A stretch of 21,125 bases of DNA, taken from an uncultured Lachnospiraceae bacterium. Lineage in GTDB: Bacteria; Bacillota; Clostridia; Lachnospirales; Lachnospiraceae. A program made the translations under genes and the position numbers. The stretch covers positions 1-21,125 of the forward strand of contig CAJUIO010000064.1 in the NCBI GenBank assembly GCA_910586025.1. Direction: 5' to 3'. Positions 6,951 through 14,670 of the stretch are shown piece by piece. Under the pieces are notes generated by a model. That model saw only the letters and a list, made by a program, of their open reading frames with translations, was not told the origin of the DNA and did no database searches. Each line of letters begins with the position of its first letter. The first letter of the stretch is position 1.

Positions 6951-8450
6951 ATGAGAGTTTTGGAAAATCTGAAGCCGGAGAGGGTGTTTTACTTTTTTGA
7001 GGAAATATGCCGGATCCCCCATGGGTCGGGAAATACCGGGAGAATAAGCGATTATCTTGCGGAGTTTGCGGCACAGCGGGGGCTTGAGCATTATCAGGAC
7101 GCAGTGGGAAACGTGATCATCATAAAGGAAGCGTCCAAGGGGTATGAGGATCATCCGGCCGTAATGCTGCAGGGACATATGGATATGGTGGCGGTGAAAA
7201 AGCCGGATTGCGACATAGATATGGAAAAGGAAGGATTGCGTCTCGGAACACATGGGGACTGGATCTATGCGGAGGGCACCAGCCTGGGCGGGGACGACGG
7301 AATTGCCGTGGCCTGCGGACTGGCCCTTCTGGATGGAAGCGGGTACAAGCATCCCAGAATTGAGCTGGTAATCACAGTGGACGAGGAAGTGGGGATGGAC
7401 GGCGCAAGAGCCATTGATTTTGCTCCCTGCAGGGCAAATACCCTGATCAATCTGGATTCCGAGGAGGAGGGAATCTTCCTTGCAGGCTGCGCAGGCGGTG
7501 CCAGAGTGAATTTCGGGCTGAAATATGAAGAGAGCAGCCTTGCCGGAATTCCCTGCAGCATAGAGGTTGTAGGACTCAAGGGCGGCCATTCCGGGGCGGA
7601 GATCCACAAGGGGCGCGGCAACGCCAACTGCCTGCTTGGAAGGATACTGAAAAGGCTGGAAGCATCGGCTGATTTCGGAGTGGAATCGCTCCGGGGAGGA
7701 CTTGCGGACAATGCAATCCCAAGACAGGCCCGGGCGCAGCTTTTGATTACGGGATACCGCTCTGATTGCGGGGAATACCGGTATGGTGAGGACGGCTTTG
7801 AGGAGGAGGCCTGCAGGGCCTTGATCGGAGAGCTTCTGACCAGGACCGGCAAGGAGCTTTCCGCAGAGCTGGAGCAGAAGGATCCCGACGTGAGGATAGA
7901 ATATTCCTTCGGAGAAGCGGAGGAAAGAAAATGCATGGAGGAGAAGGATGCCGGACGCATCGCATCGTTTTTGAACGCGGTACCCGACGGCGTACAGGCC
8001 ATGAGCGGTGCCATGGAGGGACTGGTGGAGACCTCGCTGAACCTTGGAATGCTCAGGTGCAGGGAGGGAGAGCTTAAGATGGGAATTTCTGTGAGAAGCT
8101 CTCTGGAAAGCGCAAAATATGCTCTGATCCGGCGGCTTAAAAGCCTGGGGGATCTGGCCGGTGCTAAGGTGGAGGTCACAGGGGATTACCCCGGCTGGGC
8201 TTACCGCAGTCAGTCTCCTCTCAGGGAGAAAATGACCCGGGTCTATGAGGAAATGTTCCACAAAAAACCGGAGATCCAGGCGATTCATGCGGGTCTGGAG
8301 TGCGGTCTGTTTTCCGATAAAATACCGGATCTTGACTGCGTGTCCCTTGGTCCCGACATGAAGAACATCCACACCACGGAGGAGGAGCTATGCGTCTCTT
8401 CCACGGAAAGAATGTGGAACTTCCTGATTAAGCTTTTGGAGGAAATGTAA
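6951..8450 (+). CDS. pepD: Aminoacyl-histidine dipeptidase, PepD-like (peptidase M20C)
   Basis: A 499-residue cytosolic metallopeptidase that probably cleaves Xaa-His and other dipeptides. Metal and catalytic residues by analogy with E. coli PepD are H76 and D78 (QGHMDM), D115 (GGDDG), E145/E146 (VDEEVG), D169 (NLDSEEEG) and H474 (KNIHTTEE). The insert domain with GLKGGHSGAEI fits the M20 dimerisation domain. Length is close to the usual 485. I start at ATG 6951, in frame with the family N-terminus; the frame is open to a TTG at 6927. The upstream GGAG is close (4 nt). Its stop overlaps the next start in TAATG. Confidence 0.93.
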   Translation: MRVLENLKPERVFYFFEEICRIPHGSGNTGRISDYLAEFAAQRGLEHYQDAVGNVIIIKEASKGYEDHPAVMLQGHMDMVAVKKPDCDIDMEKEGLRLGTHGDWIYAEGTSLGGDDGIAVACGLALLDGSGYKHPRIELVITVDEEVGMDGARAIDFAPCRANTLINLDSEEEGIFLAGCAGGARVNFGLKYEESSLAGIPCSIEVVGLKGGHSGAEIHKGRGNANCLLGRILKRLEASADFGVESLRGGLADNAIPRQARAQLLITGYRSDCGEYRYGEDGFEEEACRALIGELLTRTGKELSAELEQKDPDVRIEYSFGEAEERKCMEEKDAGRIASFLNAVPDGVQAMSGAMEGLVETSLNLGMLRCREGELKMGISVRSSLESAKYALIRRLKSLGDLAGAKVEVTGDYPGWAYRSQSPLREKMTRVYEEMFHKKPEIQAIHAGLECGLFSDKIPDLDCVSLGPDMKNIHTTEEELCVSSTERMWNFLIKLLEEM

Positions 8451-9670
8451 TGAACCTGAACAGAAAAAATATCAGAAAGATAAGGGGGCTCATTGTTTTT
8501 ACGGCAATAACCTGTCTGGCCGTGATGAAGTTTGACTGGCTGTGCCAGATCGCCCTTTTTATGCTGAAGATCATAAGGCCCTTTCTGGTGGGAGCCGCCA
8601 TGGCTTTTGTGATCAATCTTCCCATGAGATTCATTGAAAGGCACCTGTTCGAAAAGAGGAGGCTTGACGGCAAGGGTGCGGCTGCGAAGGCAAAACGCCC
8701 GGTGAGCCTTGTGCTTGCCCTGCTCCTTGTCGTGCTCATCATCACCCTGGTGATCGTGACCGTGATCCCGCAGCTGATTTCCACCTTCCGGGTGCTGGGC
8801 AAAGAGATCCCTATTTTTGCACAGGATACGGTGAATTTACTGAACAGACTGTTTGAGGAAAATCCGGAGCTGCAGAAAATGGTGGGTTCCATTAAAATTC
8901 CGGTCATTGACTGGAAGGCGGCGCTCGGGACAGTGGTGAATTTCCTGAGAAACGGAATGGGAAGCATGGTGACCACCACGGTGTCGGTGGCCAGCGGAAT
9001 CGTCAGCGGCACGGTGAATTTCTTTATCTCCCTGATTTTTTCCATTTATATCCTGGCACAGAAGGAGAAGCTGGGAGACCAGGCCGGGAGAATCGTCAGG
9101 GCTTATACGAAGCCGGATGTCTATGAGTGGGTCATGAAGGTGGCAGGGCTTCTTAGCCAGAACTTCGGACGCTTTATCACGGGACAGTGCACGGAGGCTG
9201 TGATTCTGGGAGCCATGTTCGTGGTGTCCATGCTGATTCTGAGGTTTCCGTTCGCCATTATGATTGGCGTGCTTATCGCTTTCACGGCCCTGATTCCCAT
9301 CGTGGGTGCCTTTATCGGCTGCTTTATCGGCGCATTCCTGATTCTGGTGGACAGCCCGGCAAAGGCGGTCGGATTTGTGATCCTGTTCCTGGTGCTTCAG
9401 CAGGTGGAGGGAAATCTGATTTATCCTCACGTGGTGGGAAATTCAGTGGGCCTCCCCTCCATATGGGTGCTTGCGGCAGTCACAATCGGCGGCAGCCTCA
9501 TGGGAATCGTGGGTATGCTGGTGTTTATCCCGCTTCTCTCCACGGTCTATGCGCTGCTGCGGGAGAATGTTAACAAAAGGAACGGCGTATGCGGGACGCT
9601 TCCGGAACCGGAGGGGGAGGAGGACTGCCAGACGGTGCCTGCGGGTGGCGGAAGCGGAGAGAAAAGATAA
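8450..9670 (+). CDS. AI-2E family transporter
   Basis: A 406-residue polytopic membrane protein. Features are an N-terminal hydrophobic pair (about 12-60), a charged loop with ERHLFEKRR, another helix (about 84-110), a soluble middle and a cluster of C-terminal helices containing ALIPIVGAFIGCFIGAFLIL, VEGNLIYPHVVG and LPSIWVLAAVTIGG. Those last motifs are typical of the AI-2E/PerM/TqsA family (formerly UPF0118). Members have been linked to autoinducer-2 export, sodium/proton exchange or other small solutes, so the substrate is open. GGAGG lies 7 nt upstream and the ATG overlaps the dipeptidase TAA by one base, indicating translational coupling. The hydrophilic acidic tail (about 375-406) is probably cytoplasmic. 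Confidence 0.93.
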   Translation: MNLNRKNIRKIRGLIVFTAITCLAVMKFDWLCQIALFMLKIIRPFLVGAAMAFVINLPMRFIERHLFEKRRLDGKGAAAKAKRPVSLVLALLLVVLIITLVIVTVIPQLISTFRVLGKEIPIFAQDTVNLLNRLFEENPELQKMVGSIKIPVIDWKAALGTVVNFLRNGMGSMVTTTVSVASGIVSGTVNFFISLIFSIYILAQKEKLGDQAGRIVRAYTKPDVYEWVMKVAGLLSQNFGRFITGQCTEAVILGAMFVVSMLILRFPFAIMIGVLIAFTALIPIVGAFIGCFIGAFLILVDSPAKAVGFVILFLVLQQVEGNLIYPHVVGNSVGLPSIWVLAAVTIGGSLMGIVGMLVFIPLLSTVYALLRENVNKRNGVCGTLPEPEGEEDCQTVPAGGGSGEKR

Positions 9671-9698
9671 AAAATCCGCAGAAAGCTTAAAAAAGATG

Positions 9699-9727
9699 TT
9701 GACAAATGAAGATTTCTATAGTAAATT
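9699..9727 (+). promoter_or_regulatory. Promoter of the tRNA-Pro gene
   Basis: TTGACA (9699-9704), a 17-bp spacer and TAAATT (9722-9727). It lies about 40 bp upstream of the tRNA 5' end, in the only gap before it. The -10 is imperfect; a TATAGT at 9717-9722 is too close to the -35 (12 bp). Confidence 0.65.
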
Positions 9728-9765
9728 ATTCATTGTGATTTGTCACTGACAATCATAATGGATAT

Positions 9766-9838
9766 CGGGGTGTGGCTCAGGTGGTAGAGCGCTACTTTAG
9801 GGAAGTAGAGGCCGCAAGTTCAAGTCTTGTCACTCCGA
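9766..9838 (+). tRNA. tRNA-Pro, anticodon AGG
   Basis: A complete cloverleaf can be folded by hand. The acceptor stem is CGGGGTG (9766-9772) with CACTCCG (9831-9837), and the discriminator base is A9838. The D stem is GCTC/GAGC (9775-9778, 9787-9790), the anticodon stem CTACT/AGTAG (9792-9796, 9804-9808) and the T stem GCAAG/CTTGT with loop TTCAAGT. The anticodon loop is TTAGGGA, giving anticodon AGG at 9799-9801, which reads proline codon CCU. The short variable loop excludes leucine. The CGGGGTG acceptor and A73 agree with Firmicute tRNA-Pro. CCA is not encoded. The gene stands alone between its own promoter and terminator. A34 is unusual in bacteria outside tRNA-Arg(ACG). Confidence 0.93.
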
Positions 9839-9843
9839 TGATG

Positions 9844-9870
9844 AAAACACCGTTTTATACGGTGTTTTTT
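9844..9870 (+). terminator. Intrinsic terminator after tRNA-Pro
   Basis: AAAACACCG (9844-9852) pairs with CGGTGTTTT (9860-9868) around a 7-nt loop and ends in TTTTTT. It is 5 bp after the tRNA 3' end. The stretch 9871-9961 beyond it holds nothing I can identify. Confidence 0.9.
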
Positions 9871-9961
9871 GTTTCACCAATTCTGTCAATCACACCGGAT
9901 CAAAAGCCATATCGGCAGCTGCAATCAAAATTATTATACAGAAAAAATTTGCAATTTATAG

Positions 9962-9990
9962 TTGACAAGATTTGGAATTGGGTATATAGT
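9962..9990 (+). promoter_or_regulatory. Promoter of the fatty acid synthesis operon
   Basis: TTGACA (9962-9967), a 17-bp spacer and TATAGT (9985-9990), predicting a start near 9997. The last base of the -10 is also the first base of the first FabT-type operator, so a bound repressor would cover the -10 edge and start site. Confidence 0.93.
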
Positions 9991-10053
9991 TTGATAGTCA
10001 AATGATTTGATTATCAAACTATTGTAATGTCAAAATATTTGATGGTCAAACAT
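9990..10053 (+). promoter_or_regulatory. FabT operator array: four tandem 16-bp repeats
   Basis: The 13-bp palindrome TTTGATNNTCAAA occurs exactly at 9990-10002, 10006-10018 and 10038-10050. A degenerate copy at 10022-10034 keeps the TGTCAAA half but has lost the left half. The four start points are exactly 16 bp apart, so the region is also a 16-bp direct repeat. The copy at 10006 (TTTGATTATCAAA) equals the core of the streptococcal FabT operator known from the literature. The array begins at the -10 box and continues into the 5' leader of acpP, and a FabT homologue is encoded in the same operon. Repression of the operon by FabT is therefore a strong inference. Confidence 0.9.
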
Positions 10054-10099
10054 TCACAAGAGTGAACCAATTAAATCAAATGAATAAGGAGAAGGAAAA

Positions 10100-10333
10100 A
10101 TGTTTGAAAAGGTAGTGGAGCTTTTAAAGGAACAGTTGGATATGGAGACTATGGAGATCAGTCCGGATTCTTCTTTTAAGGAGGATCTTGGGGTGGATTC
10201 CCTTGATTTGTTTGAGCTGGTGATGGCTCTTGAGGACAAATTCGGGGTTGAGATTCCCCCTGAGGATCTGGAGCAGATGAATACAGTGGGAGACGTGGCT
10301 GAATATCTGAAGAATAAAGGGGTAGAAGAGTGA
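10100..10333 (+). CDS. acpP: Acyl carrier protein
   Basis: A 77-residue acidic four-helix protein that carries growing acyl chains on 4'-phosphopantetheine. The attachment serine is S34 in GVDSLDLFELVMALE, the standard ACP signature. Length matches the family. AAGGAGAAGG precedes the ATG. It is the first gene of the fab operon, about 100 nt downstream of the predicted transcript start, and its TGA overlaps the GTG of fabK in GTGA. Confidence 0.97.
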   Translation: MFEKVVELLKEQLDMETMEISPDSSFKEDLGVDSLDLFELVMALEDKFGVEIPPEDLEQMNTVGDVAEYLKNKGVEE

Positions 10334-11274
10334 AAAGCAGGATAACGGAACTTTTGGGAATCGAATATCCCGTGATTCAGGGCGGTATGGCCTGGGTTGC
10401 GGAGCATCATCTGGCGGCGGCAGTGTCGGAGGCGGGCGGCCTTGGGATAATCGGGGCGGCAAGCGCACCGGCCGAGATCGTGAGGCAGGAGATCCGCATG
10501 GCAAGAGAACTGACGGATAAGCCGGTGGGAGTCAATATTATGCTGATGAATCCCAATGCGCCCGAGGTGGTTCAGGTGGTGATCGAGGAAGGCGTGAAGG
10601 TGGTGACCACGGGAGCCGGGAATCCTGCCAGATTCATGAAGGACTTTAAGGAAGCGGGAGTTAAGGTGATGCCGGTAGTGGCAAGCGTCGCCATGGCTAA
10701 GATGATGGAACGGTGCGGCGCTGACGCGGTGGTGGCAGAGGGAATGGAATCCGGAGGCCATATCGGATCCATAACCACTATGGCTCTGGTGCCCCAGGTT
10801 GCGGACGCGGTGAGTATACCGGTGATCGCCGCAGGCGGTATCGGGGACGGCAGGGGAATAGCCGCGGCCTTTATGCTGGGAGCCGAGGCAGTGCAGATGG
10901 GAACCAGATTCGTGGTGGCAGAGGAGTCCATCGTACATAATAATTATAAGGAAAAGGTACTGAAGGCCAAGGATATTGATTCGGAGATCACGGGCAGCAC
11001 CACGGGGCATCCCATCCGGCAGATCCGAAACCAGATGAGCCGGGAATACCTGAAGCTGGAAAAGGAAGGCGCCGGTTTGGAGGAGCTGGAAAAGCTCACA
11101 CTTGGATCCCTGCGCAGAGCCGTGATGGACGGCGACACGGTAAGCGGAACGCTGATGGCCGGACAGATCGCAGGCCTTGTGAAGAAAGAGCAGAGCTGCC
11201 GGGAAATAATTGAGGAGATCATGAGGGAAGCCGGGGACGTATTAAAGAAGGAGTGTGGAAGATGGGCAGAATAG
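10330..11274 (+). CDS. fabK: Enoyl-ACP reductase II (FabK)
   Basis: A 314-residue FMN-dependent TIM-barrel enzyme that reduces trans-2-enoyl-ACP, the last step of each elongation cycle, with NAD(P)H. It closely follows pneumococcal FabK: IQGGMAWVA near residue 16, GVNIMLMNP, VVTTGAGNP and EGMESGGHIG with the catalytic H144. AAGGIGDGRG and the C-terminal GSLRRAVMDGD plus MAGQIAGLV also match. The start is GTG 10330, overlapping acpP, with AAAGGGG upstream. FabK is the triclosan-insensitive alternative to FabI, and no FabI is in this operon. Regulation is through the FabT array. Confidence 0.96.
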   Translation: MKSRITELLGIEYPVIQGGMAWVAEHHLAAAVSEAGGLGIIGAASAPAEIVRQEIRMARELTDKPVGVNIMLMNPNAPEVVQVVIEEGVKVVTTGAGNPARFMKDFKEAGVKVMPVVASVAMAKMMERCGADAVVAEGMESGGHIGSITTMALVPQVADAVSIPVIAAGGIGDGRGIAAAFMLGAEAVQMGTRFVVAEESIVHNNYKEKVLKAKDIDSEITGSTTGHPIRQIRNQMSREYLKLEKEGAGLEELEKLTLGSLRRAVMDGDTVSGTLMAGQIAGLVKKEQSCREIIEEIMREAGDVLKKECGRWAE

Positions 11275-12206
11275 CGTTTATATTTCCCGGACAGGGAGCA
11301 CAGTATGTGGGAATGGGAAAGGAATTTTACGAGAAGGAAAAGACGGCGGCCAGGGTATACGATACGGCCTCAAAGGTGACCGGACTTGACCTTCCCGCCC
11401 TGTGTTTTGAGGAGAATGAGGATCTGAACCAGACGCAGTACACGCAGATCGCAATGCTGACCACGGAGGTGGCCATTCTCAAGGTGCTGGAGGAAAGAGG
11501 CCTTCGCCCTGATGTCACGGCCGGATTAAGCCTGGGAGAATACGGAGCCATTGTGGCTTCCGGCATCATGAAGCCGGAGGATGCCTTCCGTGTGGTCAGG
11601 CAGAGAGGCATCTATATGCAGGAAGCGGTTCCGGTGGGCGGAGCCATGTCCGCGGTTCTGGGACTTGGAAGCGATATTGTGGAAAAGGTGTGCGAGGAGA
11701 CGGAGGGAACCGTTTCCGTGGCTAACTATAACTGTCCGGGACAGCTGGTGATCAGCGGGGAAGCGGCAGCGGTGGAAAAAGCGGGAGCGGCATTAAAGGA
11801 GCAGGGGGCAAAGAGAGTGCTTCCCTTAAACGTCAGCGGCCCCTTTCATTCCAGAATGCTGATTCCTGCGGGTGAGAAGCTGGAAAAAGTTCTGGATGAG
11901 GTGGAGCTTTCCGAATTTGTCATTCCCTATGTATCTAATCTGATGGGAGATTTTGTCACGGAGACAAAGGAAATCAAGTTCCTTTTGAAAATGCAGATTT
12001 CCTCCCCGGTGAAATGGCAGCAGTCCGTGGAGAGGATGATCGAGGAGGATGTGGATACATTCGTGGAAATCGGACCGGGAAGGACGCTCAGCGGATTTAT
12101 GAAAAAGATCAATAAAGAGGTGAAAGCCTTTAACATAGATAAATATCAGGATCTTGAAAAGGTCTGTGCGGAGCTTATGGGAAAGGAGGCGTCTGCGGAT
12201 GCTTAA
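11262..12206 (+). CDS. fabD: Malonyl-CoA:ACP transacylase
   Basis: A 314-residue transferase that moves malonyl from CoA to AcpP. The N-terminus MGRIAFIFPGQGAQYVGMG is standard. The nucleophile is S90 in GLSLGEYG and the partner His is H196 in SGPFHSRML. The elbow reads GLSLG and not the usual GHSLG; this variant also occurs in other Clostridial FabD as far as I recall. The start at ATG 11262, 9 nt after AAGGAG, fits the family N-terminus better than the GTG at 11253. It overlaps fabK by 13 bp. Confidence 0.96.
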   Translation: MGRIAFIFPGQGAQYVGMGKEFYEKEKTAARVYDTASKVTGLDLPALCFEENEDLNQTQYTQIAMLTTEVAILKVLEERGLRPDVTAGLSLGEYGAIVASGIMKPEDAFRVVRQRGIYMQEAVPVGGAMSAVLGLGSDIVEKVCEETEGTVSVANYNCPGQLVISGEAAAVEKAGAALKEQGAKRVLPLNVSGPFHSRMLIPAGEKLEKVLDEVELSEFVIPYVSNLMGDFVTETKEIKFLLKMQISSPVKWQQSVERMIEEDVDTFVEIGPGRTLSGFMKKINKEVKAFNIDKYQDLEKVCAELMGKEASADA

Positions 12207-12939
12207 GGGAAAGATTGCCCTGGTGACAGGAGGCGGAAGAGGCATCGGACGTGAGATCGCCCTTGCCCTGGCCAAAGAGGGAGCCTTTGTCATTGTAAAC
12301 TATAATGGCTCTAAGGAGAGAGCGCAGGAGACTGTCAGGGAGATTGAGAAGGCCGGAGGAAGCGGCACGGCCGTAGGATGCGATGTGGCGGACTTTACGG
12401 CCTGCGGCGACATGATACAGAATCTCATAAAGGAATACGAACATATTGACATTCTGGTGAATAATGCGGGAATCACCAGAGATAACCTTCTGATGCGGAT
12501 GAGCGAGGAGGACTTTGATACCGTGATTCAGGTAAATCTGAAGGGATGCTTCAACACCATCCGACATCTTTCCAGATATTTTCTGAAGCGCAGAAGCGGC
12601 AAAATAATCAACATCTCCTCTGTGGTGGGAGTCGTGGGAAATGCGGGCCAGGCTAATTACTGCGCCTCAAAGGCAGGAGTGATCGGGCTTACGAAGAGTG
12701 CGGCAAGAGAGCTGGGAAGCAGAGGCATCACGGTCAACGCTATCGCTCCCGGCTTTATCGAGACGGAGATGACACAGGATCTTTCGGAGAACCTGAAGGA
12801 TTCCATGATACAGCAGACCCTGCTAAGGAGAAGCGGAACCGCCGCAGATGTGGCCAGGGCGGCAGTCTTTTTGGCATCGGAGGGTGCGGATTATATTACG
12901 GGCCAGGTGATCAGCGTGGACGGAGGCATGGCTCTGTAG
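12199..12939 (+). CDS. fabG: 3-oxoacyl-ACP reductase
   Basis: A 246-residue short-chain dehydrogenase that reduces 3-ketoacyl-ACP with NADPH. The cofactor motif TGGGRGIG is at 10-17 and NNAG at 88-91. The catalytic residues are S141, Y154 and K158 (NYCASK), and PGFIETEM is the usual mobile loop. The start is ATG 12199, 9 nt after AAAGGAGG. The frame is open upstream to 12154 but those residues are not part of FabG. It overlaps fabD by 8 bp. Confidence 0.97.
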   Translation: MLKGKIALVTGGGRGIGREIALALAKEGAFVIVNYNGSKERAQETVREIEKAGGSGTAVGCDVADFTACGDMIQNLIKEYEHIDILVNNAGITRDNLLMRMSEEDFDTVIQVNLKGCFNTIRHLSRYFLKRRSGKIINISSVVGVVGNAGQANYCASKAGVIGLTKSAARELGSRGITVNAIAPGFIETEMTQDLSENLKDSMIQQTLLRRSGTAADVARAAVFLASEGADYITGQVISVDGGMAL

Positions 12940-12958
12940 AGAGAAGGAGAGATCAGAT

Positions 12959-14191
12959 ATGAGCAGGAGAGTGGTAATAACCGGTATGGGAGCAATTACT
13001 CCTATCGGATTGAACGTGAGAGATTTTTTTGAGGCGGTAAAAGAGGGAAAGCACGGCTTTGGACCCATCACCAAATTTGACAGTGCGGAGTACAAATGCC
13101 ATGTGGCGGCCGAGGTAAAGGATTTCGATCCCAAAAGCTATATGGATCCCAAGGCGGCGAGGCGTATGGAGCTGTTCTGCCAGTATGCGGTTGCGGCTGC
13201 AAAGGAGGCGATAGAGGATTCGGGACTTTCCATGGAGAAGGAGGATCCCTACCGCATTGGCTGTTCTATAGGCTCCGGAATCGGAAGCCTGCAGGCCGTG
13301 GAGCGGGAATGTGACAAGCTGGCAAACAGAGGTCCCTCCCGGGTGAATCCCCTTCTGGTGCCCCTCATGATTTCCAATATGGCTGCGGGGAACGTGTCCA
13401 TCTGTTTCGGGCTTAAGGGCAAGAGCCTTAATGTGGTGACGGCCTGCGCAACGGGTACCCACAGCGTGGGAGAGGCCTTCCGCAGCATTCAGTATGGGGA
13501 TGCGGACGTGATGATAGCAGGAGGAACGGAAAGCTCCATAACGCCTATCGGGGTTGCGGGGTTCTGCGCACTTACGGCGCTCTCCGGCGTGGAGGATCCG
13601 GACCGCTGCAGCCTGCCCTTTGACAAGAACAGGAGCGGTTTTGTCATGGGAGAGGGAGCGGGCATCCTGGTTCTGGAGGAGCTTACCCATGCCCTTTTAC
13701 GAGGGGCGCATATCTATGCCGAGGTGACAGGCTACGGCTGTACCAGCGACGCTTATCATATCACGTCCCCGGCGGAGGACGGAATGGGAGCGGCAAAGGC
13801 CATGCTTGCGGCTGTGGCGGACGCAGGTATCCGTCCGGAGGATATTACCTATATCAATGCTCACGGAACCGGGACTCATCACAATGATCTCTTTGAGACC
13901 AGGGCCATCAAGCAGGCCTTTGGAGAGCATGCGAAAAATATCCATATCAATTCCACGAAGTCCATGATCGGTCATCTTCTGGGAGCCGCAGGGGCAATCG
14001 AGCTGATCACCTGTGTGAAGGAGATGGAGGAAGGGTTTATCCATAAGACCCTGGGCTACTCCACACCGGACGAGGAGATAGATCTTGATTACTGCAGGGA
14101 GACTTACCGGGAAGAGATTCCCTATGCCCTCAGTAATTCACTGGGCTTTGGCGGACACAACGCAAGTATTCTGATCGGACAGTACCGATAA
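12959..14191 (+). CDS. fabF: 3-oxoacyl-ACP synthase II
   Basis: A 410-residue condensing enzyme that elongates acyl-ACP with malonyl-ACP. The catalytic triad is C163 (TACATGTHS), H302 (NAHGTGTHHND) and H339 (GHLLGAAG). The N-terminal RRVVITGMGAITPIG and C-terminal NSLGFGGHNASI motifs are typical. It starts 19 bp after fabG with AAGGAG upstream. In streptococcal-type clusters accB follows this gene; here the next gene is fabZ, 35 bp away. Confidence 0.97.
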   Translation: MSRRVVITGMGAITPIGLNVRDFFEAVKEGKHGFGPITKFDSAEYKCHVAAEVKDFDPKSYMDPKAARRMELFCQYAVAAAKEAIEDSGLSMEKEDPYRIGCSIGSGIGSLQAVERECDKLANRGPSRVNPLLVPLMISNMAAGNVSICFGLKGKSLNVVTACATGTHSVGEAFRSIQYGDADVMIAGGTESSITPIGVAGFCALTALSGVEDPDRCSLPFDKNRSGFVMGEGAGILVLEELTHALLRGAHIYAEVTGYGCTSDAYHITSPAEDGMGAAKAMLAAVADAGIRPEDITYINAHGTGTHHNDLFETRAIKQAFGEHAKNIHINSTKSMIGHLLGAAGAIELITCVKEMEEGFIHKTLGYSTPDEEIDLDYCRETYREEIPYALSNSLGFGGHNASILIGQYR

Positions 14192-14226
14192 CGGAACGCT
14201 GACAGAAAAGGAAAGGGGAAGAGAAC

Positions 14227-14655
14227 ATGTCATTACTGACTGCAAAGGAGATCATGGAGATCATTCCGCACAGGCAGCCATTCATGCTGCTGGATACGGT
14301 GGAGGAGCTTGTTCCTGGAAAATATGCGGTTGCAAGAAAGTGCGTCACCTACAATGAGCCGTTTTTTCAGGGCCATTTTCCGGGCGAACCCGTGATGCCG
14401 GGGGTTTTGATTATTGAAGCCCTGGCACAGGCCGGCGCCGTGGCGATCTTAAGCAAAGAGGAAAATAGGGGAAAGACCGCTTATTTTGCGGCCATAAATT
14501 CTGCAAAGTTCAAAAACAAGGTGATTCCCGGCGATGTCCTTACTCTGGAGACAGAGATAATCAAGGCGAAAGGGCCTATGGGAATCGGAAAAGCCACGGC
14601 CACTGTGGACGGAAAGCTCGTAGTCAGTGCGGAGCTTACCTTCGCCGTTTCTTAA
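14227..14655 (+). CDS. fabZ: 3-hydroxyacyl-ACP dehydratase
   Basis: A 142-residue hot-dog-fold dehydratase that removes water from 3-hydroxyacyl-ACP. The catalytic His is H50 in GHFPGEPVMPG and the catalytic Glu is E64 in LIIEALAQAG. IPHRQPFMLLD at the N-terminus is the usual substrate-side motif. Length matches FabZ, not the longer FabA. A purine-rich ribosome binding site (AAAGGGGAAGAG) precedes the ATG. It is 15 bp upstream of accDA. Confidence 0.97.
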   Translation: MSLLTAKEIMEIIPHRQPFMLLDTVEELVPGKYAVARKCVTYNEPFFQGHFPGEPVMPGVLIIEALAQAGAVAILSKEENRGKTAYFAAINSAKFKNKVIPGDVLTLETEIIKAKGPMGIGKATATVDGKLVVSAELTFAVS

Positions 14656-14670
14656 AAGAGGATTGAGATT

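Noticed and set aside
6735..8372. A 545-codon open frame on the - strand
   Set aside because: It lies wholly opposite rplT and the PepD-like gene, which have clear family motifs. Its translation is rich in H, P, R and S with no recognisable domain, as expected of an antisense shadow in GC-rich coding DNA.
9766..9838. Reading the tRNA as leucine
   Set aside because: The variable loop has 5 nt, whereas tRNA-Leu has a long arm. The CGGGGTG acceptor and A73 fit proline, and AGG reads CCU.
10053..10066. TTCAC-AAGA-GTGAA inverted repeat just after the operator array
   Set aside because: It is near the 16-bp register but has a different half-site from the FabT operator and only 5-bp arms. It may be chance.
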